Assembly (NCBI GenBank): GCA_942159475.1
Contig: OW804102.1
Location: forward strand, 30,138,873 to 30,202,872
DNA: 64,000 bases
Direction of reading: 5' to 3'
Origin: Sthenelais limicola
Taxonomy: Eukaryota; Annelida; Polychaeta; Phyllodocida; Sigalionidae
The notes beneath the pieces are model-generated. The model had not been told where the DNA came from. It made no database searches and saw nothing but the letters and a program-made list of their open reading frames with translations. Positions 11,060 through 22,376 of the stretch are shown one piece after another (positions within the stretch are counted from its first letter, which is position 1; each line of letters begins with the position of its first letter). The translations under genes were made by a program, and so were the position numbers.

Positions 11060-12520
11060 GAATCTATATTTATGTTTGATATTGGTATGATAGACAAGGT
11101 TAAGGTATTTTCCACAATGTTATGGTGTTTATATGACTCAAAGAGAGAATTACACTGTGTTGCTGTTCATTCAGTTTGGGTTCAGTCTTGGTTTTCATCA
11201 CGCTGAACTCTAAGACTTCAATGTATTTCATAATTTTCTCTGCGATTATGTTGTCTAGGGACCATCTCCCATCATATAGATTTTTCAAAAATTCCAATAA
11301 AAATTCAAAGAGAGAAAGAAGGGTTTGGCAAAATTTAGTTTCAATGCATGAAGGCTGCCATGTCGCCAGCTATGATTTAAAGTTTTATTTTGGTAAAAAC
11401 ACTGGAAAATATATTTAGTTTAAATCAAATATTCCAGTGTTAAAGTATATGTGCTGTCATTGGAGATTTCATGAAGTATTCGTGTATAAATATGGTATAT
11501 TGTACAAGGTTTAGGTATTTTGTTCAATGTGATTGCAATCTAAATACAGGATAACTAACGAGTTGGTTGCAGGATTGTGAATATTGCACGAGTTTATTAT
11601 ATATGCCTTGTATAACATAAAACAATGTTATTTGGTAGAAATGTTATCAAATTGGGACCTTTTCTGTGATGCCTGATCATATGTTTGTTATGTGTAGGCC
11701 TAGGCCTAATCACGCTACTCTACCGGGCATCACTGCGAAGGAAACCAAGTTGAGAAAAAAAGCTCACTTTTTTTCGAATCAATTTCAGACACTTTCACAA
11801 CTTTAGATTTCTTAAAAAATCAAGTTATACTTTGATAAAGGGTAGGCCTTGATAAAGATGAAAGGATTTTAGTTTATCAATTCATTTGAATGAGATATTA
11901 CACCTCAAGCTGTGTTGAAAGTTAGGACTATCTGCAGATCATTTTGTTGTCATTTGGCAATTGCGGGGAAATCGCTCACATTTTCAAATCGATTTCCAAC
12001 GTTTTCGAAGCTTTAAATAGATTTAAAACCACAATAATGCTTTAACAAAGGATACACTTAAATAAAGATAAAGTATTTTAGTTTATTTCCTTAATTTTGA
12101 TCTAATTTTACCGTTCTACCTCCCGTTCTGTCTGCATTGACAACTAATCAGTTCAATGGCGTGATTCCCCGGAGTTGGGCCTTCACGCTGCCACAGGCGC
12201 CTTTGGGATGTCACTCAGAGCGTGGAGTTGTATATGTGCACAACGTATACAACTCTACAATAGTTGTTTCAACGGCAACGCGTATATAATAATATCGGAT
12301 ATACATGAACCATTTTGCATCGGCAGCAATTGTCGGTGGATATTACACAGTAGGACTTTAGTTCTAACACCTGGGATATTGTGAATTTCATAAAGAATTC
12401 ATGTATAAATATGGTAGGCCTATATTGTACTAGGTTAAGGTATTTTGCTCAATGTTATCGAGTTAATAACTCAAAGAGAGAAAGTAGGGTTTGGAAATTT
12501 TTAGCATTATTAGAGCTTTG
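11060..12520. repeat. Cluster of local duplications
   Basis: A block (ATAAATATGGTA, then AGGTTAAGGTATTTTGCTCA, then AACTCAAAGAGAGAAAGTAG) recurs at about 11085-11165, 11475-11545 and 12395-12500, with a fragment at 11295-11330. Between them a second unit (GCTCAC, TTTCGAATCAATTTC, AAAGATAAAGTATTTTAGTTTAT) is tandemly duplicated at about 11745-11880 and 11965-12100. No protein-coding signal is convincing in the cluster. Confidence 0.6.
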
Positions 12521-13082
12521 TAAAGGATTTATATAATGGTAAGAAATATGAGAAGTCTAAATATATTAATACCAGCAAAGTTCATTTCATGTGATTCATC
12601 GATGTTATTTTCTTTTATATTTCGTATTATTGTTTTTAGATATATTAGATATTTATTTCACTCAATTTGAATGTTTGAGCTTGTTTTATTCATGATAAAA
12701 GAGTAAGTTAGGTTGATGTCTTCCGCTTCATAGGCATCTGAATGTTATGTAACATGATGCAACATTTGATATTTATAACGAGTACTTTTAATTGGCAATT
12801 ATTGTATAACTCTAATGGTTATTGTCGATATTGGTTCAATTTTAATTTAATTTCGAATTGAGTAATAAAGGAGTAAACTGTATATAAATGTAACCATTGT
12901 CTTGTCTTCTCTTGCTTCATTTTCGCCAATAATAATGCATCTTTTTTTCATACAGTACATTAATCGCAATATAATATCGGATATAAACAAACCATAATTA
13001 AAACAAATATTTTCCGTTTTCACCCCGCCGCCCCCTAAAATTATGGACCATAGTAACACCATCCCCGTCCCCCCTGAATCCT

Positions 13083-13245
13083 TGAACACGACGCTACCAA
13101 CGCGATATATACGAAAAACGCTGCGCGAATCGCCGATACGAAAAACGCCGCGCGAATACGCTGAGACGAAAAAAATCGTATCAAAAGTGGGTACAAGAAA
13201 TTCGTATTCATTTTCGTATCGCGCGGATACGTTGCGCGGGACAGT
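13083..13245. repeat. CpG-rich inverted-repeat element, copy 2
   Basis: ATACGAAAAACGCTGCGCGA occurs with close variants twice on the left. The inverted form (TTCGTATCGCGCGGATACG, TTGCGCG) lies on the right. CpG density is far above its AT-rich surroundings, as in the related stretch 4193-4395. Confidence 0.6.
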
Positions 13246-13550
13246 GCAGTTCTTCCAACCATCCCCGTGGGAATAACCATGAGCATACAACATAAACAGT
13301 GACAACTAGATTCATAATACAGAGAATAATAAGGCACATAGCAGAAAAGTCTGCTCCTCCCAGGTATTCCACCTTACTGGGGTATTTTAAATAGCACGTC
13401 AACGTGGCAAGAACGCTTTATATGCGACAAAGGTGATCATCTATCTTGACATACTAATGGATAGGTATAGTACATTTTAAACAATAATAATACTCACTCA
13501 TCCATGCAAGCAGCATGAAATCGATACAAATATTGTTGTTATTATACTAA

Positions 13551-13622
13551 TCTGCAGCCGACAGGGGCCCGTTGTATAAGGTAAGGAAGCGAAGATTATG
13601 TGTGGGAATTTATTGAAGAGTG
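13551..13622. repeat. Fam-E left end, truncated
   Basis: GGGGCCCGTTGTATAAGG begins a Fam-E end that is not closed by a matching right end. The preceding TGCAGCCGACA is shared with the copy at 15442, so the two probably descend from one truncated or duplicated element. Confidence 0.6.
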
Positions 13623-13628
13623 TACGCT

Positions 13629-13684
13629 TTTGGAAATAAAAACATACACATACATACATACATACATACATACATACATACATA
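13629..13684. repeat. (TACA)n microsatellite
   Basis: Thirteen or so units of TACA/CATA in a row. Confidence 0.95.
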
Positions 13685-13864
13685 ACTCGGTGTGTTGAGT
13701 ATGGCCTAAGGCTCTCTCTCCACTAAGCAGTTTTTCCAGTTGACGTCTGCGTAGCCAAGCAATCCAATGGTTGGCAACTGTTCGGAAAGATTGGCTAGAA
13801 GGTCAGAAGAACCTGCAAGTGCCCTTCTCACTGCACTTTAATAGCAGGCTATCATTACAGGCAT

Positions 13865-13945
13865 ATCTCAGCGCTCCCGCCCTTGATATAACCATATTAA
13901 ATATGTTGATAAGGGCATGAAGCAACCAATCTCACTCACTCACTG
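13865..13945. repeat. SINE-like tail, single copy
   Basis: CAGCGCTCCCGCCCTTGATA, then TTAAATATGTTGATAAGGGC, then an ATCTCACTCACTCAC tail, as in the unit at 9700-10015. Confidence 0.75.
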
Positions 13946-14117
13946 ATCTAATCAATATCAGGAAAGCTAAGTAAAGAGGCATGGGGATATGGTGCTTTAG
14001 TGTTCATTTGTGAATATTTTTGTTTTTTCTTTTCTTTTTTTCTTTCTTTGTGAATATTAGTTGTTGATCAGCACAGTCCGGGTAGCTCCGATAGTAAGAG
14101 TACAACTCATGTGGGTG

Positions 14118-14349
14118 AAGTCGCCAAACAATGCACTATTCACCTTCACCAATGCTCGTAAATAACCCAAAATTCAGACAAAAATTAAGTTCAAAATACA
14201 GTTCAACCCAACCAAACAGATTGCTAGAATCAGTGCAGTGCCGAATATACTCGAGTTTACCGAGTATTGATCAAATTGCAGCCTAATTCAGCAGAATTTG
14301 CTAAATGTGTGCAGCTGCCAATTGTTCATTTTCTGAAATTCTGACCCAT
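14118..14349. mobile_element. Fam-C MITE, copy 3
   Basis: It carries the family order: CACCTTCACCAATGCTCG, AAAATACAGTTCAACCCAAC, CTAGAATCAGTGCAGTGCC, and the end GCCAATTGTTCATTTTCTG. The left terminal repeat is degraded. Confidence 0.8.
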
Positions 14350-14927
14350 GTAATAATAGGAACGTCTGTTGCCTTTATGGGGCATACTGGTCTTAAGGCC
14401 ACAGCAAATGTGATATACTGATTAAAACTGGACTGTCCAGTTAATCATAGGTGTATGAGGCTTGACCAAAGGGCAGCACCTTTAGCCACTTCCCTGGAGA
14501 AATTATGGAAATGACCCTCATTACTACAGGACAGGCAAGGCACTTGGTTTGACACCACCAGCATTATGACGTCATAACCAGGTCACCCTTACTACTCTTT
14601 TCTGGCGTAATAAAACAGTTTACCATCAGTCTTTTTGGTAAACGAGGGTGTTTGTTAGCATTTTCCCAATGATAGGATATGGGGAGACTCTTATCATTGA
14701 TTTTCAGTTTATAACAGAAATCTCATCATCATCTCTCTCATCAGGGGTGAGGTCGTGCGGACACTGGTCAAGAACTGACCAGAATCATTCATCCGCATGG
14801 TCAGTCCCTGGTGGCTGTTTGTGAGCCTGGGAATTCCTCCAGACCAGTCCATTCTTTAATGTTATCTTCCCATATCTTCTTTTGTTTTAAAAGGCAGCGA
14901 CAATATGAAAGATGATATTATAGTAAG

Positions 14928-14940
14928 GAGAAGGAGGAGG

Positions 14941-14970
<30 letters not shown>
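14928..14970. repeat. (AGA)n microsatellite
   Basis: AGGAGAAGGAGG passing into a run of GAA units. Confidence 0.95.
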
Positions 14971-14971
<1 letters not shown>

Positions 14972-15214
14972 CCCATTTAGATGCGCTTTGGACTGTCTTA
15001 AAGTGATTATGCCCGGGTGGTGGTCTCTTAAATATTATTTCCTTTTTGTTTTATCTTATTTCATTTTATTATTCCTATACTGCATGCATAAGTCACCTAG
15101 AAGCGTTTGTGTTAAAAAAAATCCGTAGATTCTTTTGACCAGCTAAGACTGAGAAGAATTTATAAATTGCATAATGTTTTCAGCTGAATAAATATATATA
15201 AAACCAACAAACCA

Positions 15215-15435
15215 ACAAACAAGAACAAGAAGAAGGAACAAAGAGAATGAGGAACAAGGAGGAGAAGAGGAAGAAAGAAGAAGAATAATAGAAAGAGGAG
15301 GAGAATGGAGAACAAGAAGAAAAAGGACGAGGAGGAGAGGAAAGAAGAAGAAGAAAAAGCAGAAAGAAAAGAAGGAGGAGGAAGGAGAAAAAGAAGAGAA
15401 GGAGGGGAAAGGAGAGGAAGAAGAAGAAGTGAAGT
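15215..15435. repeat. Purine tract (A/G only, about 220 bp)
   Basis: GAA/GGA units without pyrimidines over long stretches. The complement gives an apparent serine/leucine/phenylalanine frame that I regard as a composition artefact. Such mirror-rich purine tracts can form triplex DNA. Confidence 0.85.
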
Positions 15436-15441
15436 AGTGCT

Positions 15442-15600
15442 CTGCAGCCGACAGGGGCCCGTTGCATAAGGTAAGGAAGCGAAGATTATATGTGGGAGTT
15501 CCTACACTTTCTCCCTTCCATCACCGGGTAGGAATAAAGGCTCCTACCCACCATTGTTTGTCATAGGTTATTCCTAGCAGCTGGGACTGTCTCGTAGACA
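15442..15600. repeat. Fam-E left end, second truncated copy
   Basis: TGCAGCCGACAGGGGCCCG and then TTGCATAAGGTAAGGAAGCG match the fragment at 13551. AATTCC/TTCCTA blocks follow. A closing right end was not found. Confidence 0.6.
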
Positions 15601-16187
15601 GGTGGAGAGGTACTCATCAAAAAATGATGGCCACAAAACTGACCACAAAAAATAGGTCTGGTGTCTTCACCACCAAATACCTTGCTACACAGATTGATTT
15701 CCAGTTCCAAATACCAATATGGTTAATGATAATAATCAATAATTAACACTTAATAATAGCACTGAATACGTTTTTTTTTCATTCATTCCTTTTATGTAAT
15801 CAGATTGAGTCTGCAATCTAACCTAGCGCTGGCTGTAGCCCATCTGGTACATTCACATCCCATGTCTTTTACCTGCGTATTTCACTGCCACCCAACCTTT
15901 CTTTCTGAACCCTTTTTAAGCCTACACCAAACCACAGCCATTCACCCTAGACAGAGAGGAGCAAGATTAAGCACACATGTCCTCGCCAAGCCGAGCTTTC
16001 ATCCTTCTCACAAATACTGCCTCGGAGCCGTGATTAAATTTCAAAAAGTGTTCACCTTTAACTTCTGACTGATCGTTTGTTAGATGCAGAGCTATTTATA
16101 TGTGGGTTCTGTTGTAAGGTAAAGAATGAGGTAGGGGAATACAGGTGAGGGGACATGCATCGATCTAAACCTTGATTATCCGTCCTC
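15601..16187. other. Gene-free stretch
   Basis: There is no repeat family member recognised here and no credible coding frame. The frame at 15805-16068 has no splice or family support. Confidence 0.35.
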
Positions 16188-16563
16188 AATAGGGGGATTT
16201 GCATGTCTCACCGAGCATGTCTATGACAATGCGTGCTGGGATAGATTCAGCTCAATTCTGGCATATAAAATATTTAGCAAGTTTTTTGTGAAAACTGGCA
16301 AGGAACTTTTCACCAATAACATAGCCTGTATAAAATGATCTATGAAAACTAGATGCATGATGGGAAAGATGAGCACTAGCTTACTGGAAACATATACACA
16401 CATGGACATTGTAGAGTAACCTGCAGTACTGTTGTCTGGAATTGGAGCACCGATAAATATTCCATGACAATGGTATGTTTTTTATAGAGTTTACACTGAC
16501 TTACAACTCCCACAGTTCAATGCCAATCCAGATTCAAGATGGGTGACTTGCAAGTCCCCGATT
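16188..16563. mobile_element. Fam-B MITE, copy 3
   Basis: Ends AATAGGGGGATTTGCATG and CAAGTCCCCGATT; it carries GCGTGCTGGGATAGATTCAG and GATGCATGATGGGAAAGATG. It has about 30 extra bases around CTGCAGTACTGTTGTCTGG that copies 1 and 2 lack. Its right end directly abuts a Fam-F element. Confidence 0.85.
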
Positions 16564-16918
16564 AAAGCTGCATTATCAGCTATTTTGACCAACAATAGTT
16601 AGAAAGTTTACTCAATGCTTAAAGGACTGAAGTTATCAATATTCTGATGATGTTATATAATATTTATACACAACGTCGAATCTGCCAGAGGAAAACGAGC
16701 CGGTGAGCGATAATATGTGAAACTGCGGCAGCAAAGGATTTCAGCGGGTCAGCGAAATGTTTATGTGGACGTTTATGAAGCCTAACAATGGGTAGAATTC
16801 TCCCAAATGTTGAACAAATTGCCTTCAGATGGGTAGGGGAAGATCGGGTCAAAATGTAAAACATCTGGTAGCCTATAGTTTGTTATATCATATATTAACT
16901 ATGAGTTCAGCTTTAACA
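16563..16918. mobile_element. Fam-F MITE, copy 1
   Basis: Left end TTAAAGCTGCATTATCAGCT, right end ATGAGTTCAGCTTTAA, inverted to each other. Inside, GATAATATGTGAA, AAAGGATTTCAGCGG and GGACGTTTATGAAGCC are shared with the copy at 41978-42353. Confidence 0.75.
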
Positions 16919-17261
16919 TCTATAACAAATAAGACATAGTCGACATTTGTCCCAGTCCTTTCCTTCCCAACTGACATTTGAATACAATTGTGGGGGATTA
17001 AGCCTACTGATATTTCTCCAATTTTCCAATTTCTCCATGAAGTATTAAACATTTTGTCCTAAGTTCATATACAACTTGTAGAGAAGTATAATCACATTGG
17101 ACATTCATTTGTGCATTGCATACTGATGCAGAAGGTTATATTCCAACATCCTGCAACTACTTATATTCAAACTAGTCGTGACATTGATAACAAACTGGAT
17201 TTGAAATTCATAATCTGAAAGAAAGAGAGAAGTTGCCAGAAGATCACTTGCAATAAATAAG

Positions 17262-17345
17262 GGATTTGCGTGTGCCGCTGCACATGTCTAATGCAGTGCA
17301 GGGAGGGATGCATTTAATTTAGTTTGAATATTACATATGATATCT
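17262..17345. repeat. Fam-B left-end fragment
   Basis: AATAAGGGATTTGCGTGTGC and then GTGCAGGGAGGGATGCATTT follow the left end of Fam-B. The rest of the element is missing or too diverged. Confidence 0.55.
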
Positions 17346-17704
17346 AGCAGTACATTTGTCAAAGTGAGAGTCTTTCACCGGTATTTTTGTGTGTGTTCAT
17401 GCCATATGTGACACCGACGAATGCATTCAATCGGGGAAATAAAATATTACCTATTGTACTTATAACATAAAATCAATTTTTGATTTGTCATTTCAAACCT
17501 GCGAATATAATCCATATTTTTGTAATTACCTTTATCCAATGACAGATACAATATTTCCTTTATACAATATTTACTTATTACTGATTATCCACCATTTGCC
17601 ACAATCCTTGGTTGCAGTCTCCCTGTTTTACTCCCTCGGCCTTATATTAGTTCAACATGATATTTCCAGGTATCATAGGTTTAGGTTTCCTGTCCACAAA
17701 TTAT

Positions 17705-18060
17705 TAAAGGTGCATTCCCAGTTAACATTGACCAAAATATAAATACTTTCTATTTCCCTTTTACTAATTTCCTACCCGTGGGAAAGTCACTTAACCAGTA
17801 TTCTGGAGGAATTTACCCTATTGTTGTTGACTTCATAAAGTCCACATTCATATTTCAGGGAATTGTCGTGTCAATTGTTTAGCTCGGACAGATTTGACTT
17901 CACATTCATTATATTGCCTGCTAAAATAGGAGTCCCTTTAAAGCTCATAACTGTCTCTTATAGAAAATGAAGCAAAAAATGTATGACACTCATGGCACCC
18001 ACACTATTGCCAATTTTGAAATAAATCTGTTTCACTACTTTGTTTTGTGCTTAAATGCCC
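17705..18060. mobile_element. Fam-F MITE, copy 2 (opposite orientation)
   Basis: It starts AAGGTGCATTCCCAGTTAAC, then CTGGAGGAATTTACCC and GTTGTTGACTTCATAAAGTC. These match the reverse complement of the central part of the Fam-F copy at 42 kb. The far end is not clear. Confidence 0.5.
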
Positions 18061-18849
18061 AAATAAGTGTCAGAAAGTTTAAATCTAGTTAATGGCCCAG
18101 TTCATTTGTAAAACAGTGCGATATTATAACAAACATGAAAGGAAAACTGAGTATGATAGATGACAGATTTAAAACAAGTTTAGATGAAATTAAAAGAGAA
18201 TCATGGTTGATCATTCTTCTATATCAAATTACAAGGCAACTATTATAATCAACCCATCAATGGACATATTAGCCAGGGGGACATCTTTCCACGCCACGTC
18301 ATAATTCAACGCCCATTGTATGACGTCATACAGATGTGCGACCGGGCAATCGCCCCCCCCCCCCTCCCACCCCACATGGCGACGTCGCAACATTCACTGG
18401 TTCGATAACCACTTCTCCTCCATTCACCGCACCGTATGGACATTGACTGCTTGTGAAAATCTATTTTTTCTTACCTATATATACGTATTTGTATTATTAT
18501 TGTTATTCATTATGGTGAAATAAACCTTGCTCTGCTAGGTTTCTGGCCAATCAGTCCCAGTATCCTTTCATTAAAATGATCCCCGTCGACGACATATTTA
18601 AAAAATATCATGTAACTGTTTACAAGTATTACAGACCTATCCAGACAAAATAACATGCGCAATTTACATTTCTACACAGACAGATTTAATCTAAATTAGG
18701 TTTGCCACTTCGTTTCGGAATGTTCAGGAAATATTCCCAATCAAGATGCGTGATGCCAGGCTTAAAACAACGGCCTTGTCCTCTCCCTGCTCCCAGCTAA
18801 CACTCTTTACTATTGCACCAAATCAATGCAGATAATAGAGCACTTGTAA

Positions 18850-19365
18850 TAACCACCCAACTATGTATCAGGCAGCTTGAGAGTACCTGGTAAAACATAA
18901 TACAACAATAGATGATAGTATACTACTCAGCTAGGAAAGATCAGCTATAGGAGCTGAGCTATAAAAAACCTGGTACACCGTACTACAATATATTATGGTA
19001 GTATACTGTCCCAGGAACTATAGTAAAAGACCAACTAGAGGAGCTGAGCTAAAGAATCTGGTATATCACATTACACTACATTGTACTATACTGCCACAGG
19101 AGTGGTAGAAAGCTAAGGGGGTTGAACTAAACAAGCTGGTACATCATATATTACCACACATGATAGTATACTATCCCAGGAGTTAGTGGCAACCAGCTAT
19201 AGGAGCTGAGCTAAGCGACCTGGTAAAACATACAGCAATGGGTGGTAGTATACTATCCCGGGAGCTAGCGGAAGAAGGCTATGGGGGGACTGAACTACAC
19301 CGTACAGCAATTGTTGGTAGTATACTACTACCTCAGGAGCCAGTGATAGAAGGCTATGAGTGAGA
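18850..19365. repeat. Tandem array, about 84-bp unit, six diverged copies
   Basis: Each unit carries CTGGTA..ACA, an ATGGTAGTATACTA-type block, CCAGGAGCTAGTGG and GGAGCTGAGCTAA. The GAGCTGAGCT/GTTGAACTAA landmarks fall at 18951, 19041, 19121, 19203 and 19288, spacing 80-90 bp. A relic of the same array lies at 37375-37915. Confidence 0.85.
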
Positions 19366-19449
19366 GAGCAAAGAGAGGAAAGAAAGAGAGAGAGGGAGAG
19401 GAAGAGTCTTTTTGCGTAAGAGAAGGAGAGAAGAAGTTGGCACCTAAAT

Positions 19450-19685
19450 GGGTCTGATTTTCAGAAAATGTACAATTCAAATTCGCCAATCTTCTCAAAT
19501 AACCCAAACTTCAGACAAAAAGAAATTTCAAAATACAGTTCAACCTAACCAAACAGATTGCTAGAATCAATGCAATGCCGAATATACTGAAATTTACCTA
19601 ATATTGACCAAATTGCAGCCTAATCTGGCAGAATTCACTAAATGTGTACAGCTGCCAATTGTACATTTTCTGAAAATCTGACCCA
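19450..19685. mobile_element. Fam-C MITE, copy 4
   Basis: Ends GATTTTCAGAAAATGTACAA and TTGTACATTTTCTGAAAATC are perfect inverted repeats, with GGGTC/GACCC at the outside. It has the internal AAAATACAGTTCAACCTAAC and CTAGAATCAATGCAATGCCG blocks. This is one of the best-preserved copies. Confidence 0.9.
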
Positions 19686-20041
19686 AAACATCCTGAGGGT
19701 GGAGAGGACGTGAGTGAGTGAGAGTGAGAAAGATGGGTGTAAAGAGTTTGTATGGACGTTTAGCATTGTGATATAAATAGTTTGGAGTATCGATTCTCCC
19801 GCCGGTTGAATTCCTCTGGTGAAATATTCATGATATTGAAAGGCACCTGGGGACTGGGCTGGTGGAGTGGACCCCTTGAGGTCTCGCCACTGCCTGCCTA
19901 AGAAGTTTAGTTAATTAGCTTCACTTAACCCTCTGCCGCCGGCAGGGTGTTTTATAACCCTTTGTTGTGGTGTGGTGGCTACGAAGGTGGTGTGTGAGGG
20001 GGGGGGGCGAAGATGGGGGTGCAGGAGGATGGAGAGAGACA

Positions 20042-20112
20042 GTTTAAGTTATTATTATCTTGTTCCGCTAATAATTAAATTATTAGCGAACCAAGATAAT
20101 AATAACTTAAAC
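20042..20112. repeat. Foldback hairpin, about 34-bp arms, almost no loop
   Basis: GTTTAAGTTATTATTATCTTG..CGCTAATAATT is followed at once by its reverse complement. Only the TTC/AAC-C spacer region is imperfect. It lies 27 bases before a Fam-G element. Confidence 0.85.
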
Positions 20113-20139
20113 TTTATATAAATTTTATAATCTATGACA

Positions 20140-20552
20140 CATATGATGTGTTACAGAAAAATGAGTCATAACTAAGTCACAAAGGATAGATTTTGAGATA
20201 TCATTATATTTGAAAAGATGAGATCAAGCGGATTCCAATGATGGTAAACATTGAGACATTTAATAACTATTTCTATATTTTAAGTTTGATATTTTGAAAA
20301 GAAAGTTTGCAATATTTTTGGGCGGACAATTACTAGTATATAGTAGCTAGATATACTCTACAGGATGACCTTAGAAGTGAATAGATATATTTAATACACT
20401 GTCTTGCAATTAGGTAATGTATTTATGCAACCTCAATGATTAGATACCCCAAGAATGAGAACATTCCAACAATGAGATCATGTGAAATAAATGACTTTAA
20501 ACAATACGAATTTTGCCACTTGTGACTATTTGCTTGAAGCACATCACATATG
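20140..20552. mobile_element. Fam-G element, uninterrupted copy
   Basis: Left end ATGATGTGTTACAG and right end CACATCACATATG. The sequence GGATAGATTTTGAGATATCA, GATGAGATCAAGCGGATTCC, then GAAGTGAATAGATATATTTA, then CACTGTCTTGCAATTAGG matches the halves either side of the LINE at 32942-36186. This copy shows what that site looked like before the LINE inserted. Confidence 0.75.
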
Positions 20553-21474
20553 TTATGACGCATTAGAAATTAGGAGACAATACACACACATTACACAGCA
20601 CCCTAGCCAAGTGATGTTCCTTTACACTTTAGACTATCAAAGTCACCATACATTCCATTTCAAGTTTAACAACGTATCATAGGATACCTTAGCATAATCA
20701 GTATAAAGTTATAACTGGACTGCAGTCAAACTTATCTTATTATGTGTATATCTTGAAGGAAATGTTGAAATATTTGGATTGAAAAATGTTGTGCTGAACT
20801 GATACTCAAACTCTGTTAGGAAAATAAAATGGAAATACAGAAAATCATGAAATACGAAACTAAAGTCAGAATCAATTATTGCTAAATGATTATTATGACG
20901 TCATTAATTAGTCAAATGAGCTTCTCTAAGTGACACCTCAGGGGTAGTTTCCACCTCCTGAACCAACCTCTGATGAAGACAGGGCATGAATCTGTTTTAG
21001 ATAAAACAACCCAAATGAACCCCTGTAGTTGTATCCATTGTAACAAATATATTCACTTATAACTATATGTATAAGTAGTGAGTCGATGTTCTAATTTAAA
21101 AAAACGCCTTTTCAGAGATCTTTTGTTTAAGAAAAAGCCTCCAAAAATTAGATATGCGTGTGTATATGGGATCTAAAGTTAAAAACACAATGGCAAATAT
21201 ATTGCTTTAACAACTAAATTGCAGGCTTCATATAATAATCCAAACACAAGTATGTTAAAAACCTCCTGTATTGGTATCATTAGCGTATATAGGTGCATAA
21301 ACTTGTCCGACGTGGGAGGGGGGGTAGTGGGGTGATCGATAGCGATTGTCAAGTAACGAGAGGGACTATCTCCTTGTGTTACAATGTGGAAGCCCCACAG
21401 AAGACCTTAATTGGAGAACAAGGGCAGACAGCCCCGTATTTCCTCCATGGCATTAGACACCTCTCCAGGGACGT

Positions 21475-21624
21475 GGGACCCGTTGCATAAGAAATGCTTA
21501 CTTCAAAAGTTTCTTGCTAAGCTATCATTCCTTGCTTATGTAGGTAGTTTCTACTGTAGGAATACGAGTAAGGATTCTAAGCATAAGGAAGGGGATACTA
21601 AGTAAGGATTTGTTATGCAACGTC
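21475..21624. mobile_element. Fam-H MITE, copy 1
   Basis: Ends GGGACCCGTTGCATAAGAAA and AAGGATTTGTTATGCAACGT form an inverted repeat. The CCTTGCT / AGCATAAGG interior is also symmetric. The outer word GGNCCCGTTGCATAA resembles Fam-E and the hairpin at 31518. Confidence 0.75.
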
Positions 21625-22039
21625 CTCATATCTACTGCTTGAGACAATGGCGAGCTTATTCAACAGGCTAGGCCCAAAGATGAGAGAGTCCCTTCAAACG
21701 GAGGAAAAGTCTCATGCCTAAAACTGCAAAGTGTCATTATGATTCCATTAAGACCGCAAAATGTCATTATAATCCTTTTAGAACGCCTAGTCATTGGTCA
21801 GGATACCGATAAGCGAAGTAGGCGTCCAATCACTGACATGCCATTCTTATCTGATCTGAGGGTTTGGGCCTAGACTGTGTACATGCGAGTTATGCTGTAG
21901 TGTGCTGTAAAATAATTATAGTTTGGAGGCTGAACTAGTCTTGTAATTTATGTAAATGAAACATCATATACATACGCAAATTAAAAAACATATATATATT
22001 TACCCAAAATATATTTACCCAACGGTTTTCTTTTAGAGC

Positions 22040-22376
22040 ACGACGCTATACCTATGTTTTATCTTGTTTTGTTATCACTGCCTAGGCTGAACCTGCAGTA
22101 CTGTTGTCTGCTTTGATATTATATGTCTGCCTGAAAATTGACGGTTAGTCTTATTATGTCTGTCCAATATTGTCATCACTTAATTACTCTCCTTTTTATG
22201 TCGGTGTATTATTTCGATTATTTCTTTGTACAACTATCAACTTCTGCAATGTCATCTCACAGAGTATGTCGTTAAGTATTGTAGTAACTTTTTTGTAACA
22301 TCAGACAATTCTGAGAATAGCATCTGTGATGTAATGTCCTTAGTCCTGAATAAAAATATTTTTCAAATCAAATCAC
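22040..22376 (+). repeat. Possible truncated retrotransposon 3' end
   Basis: A 3'-UTR-like stretch ends in CTGAATAAAAATATTTTTC and a short AAATC repeat, as LINE 3' ends often do. No coding part is present. A similar CTGAATAAAAATATCTTAAG occurs near 51320. Confidence 0.35.

Noticed and set aside
12847..13305. 152-codon frame on the - strand
   Set aside because: It crosses the CpG-rich foldback at 13083-13245 and starts in AT-rich sequence. The YRVGSVVFKDSG-type stretch is repeat-derived; no motif or splice support.
15180..15467. 95-codon frame rich in Ser/Leu/Phe on the - strand
   Set aside because: It is the complement of the A/G tract at 15215-15435; composition alone produces it.
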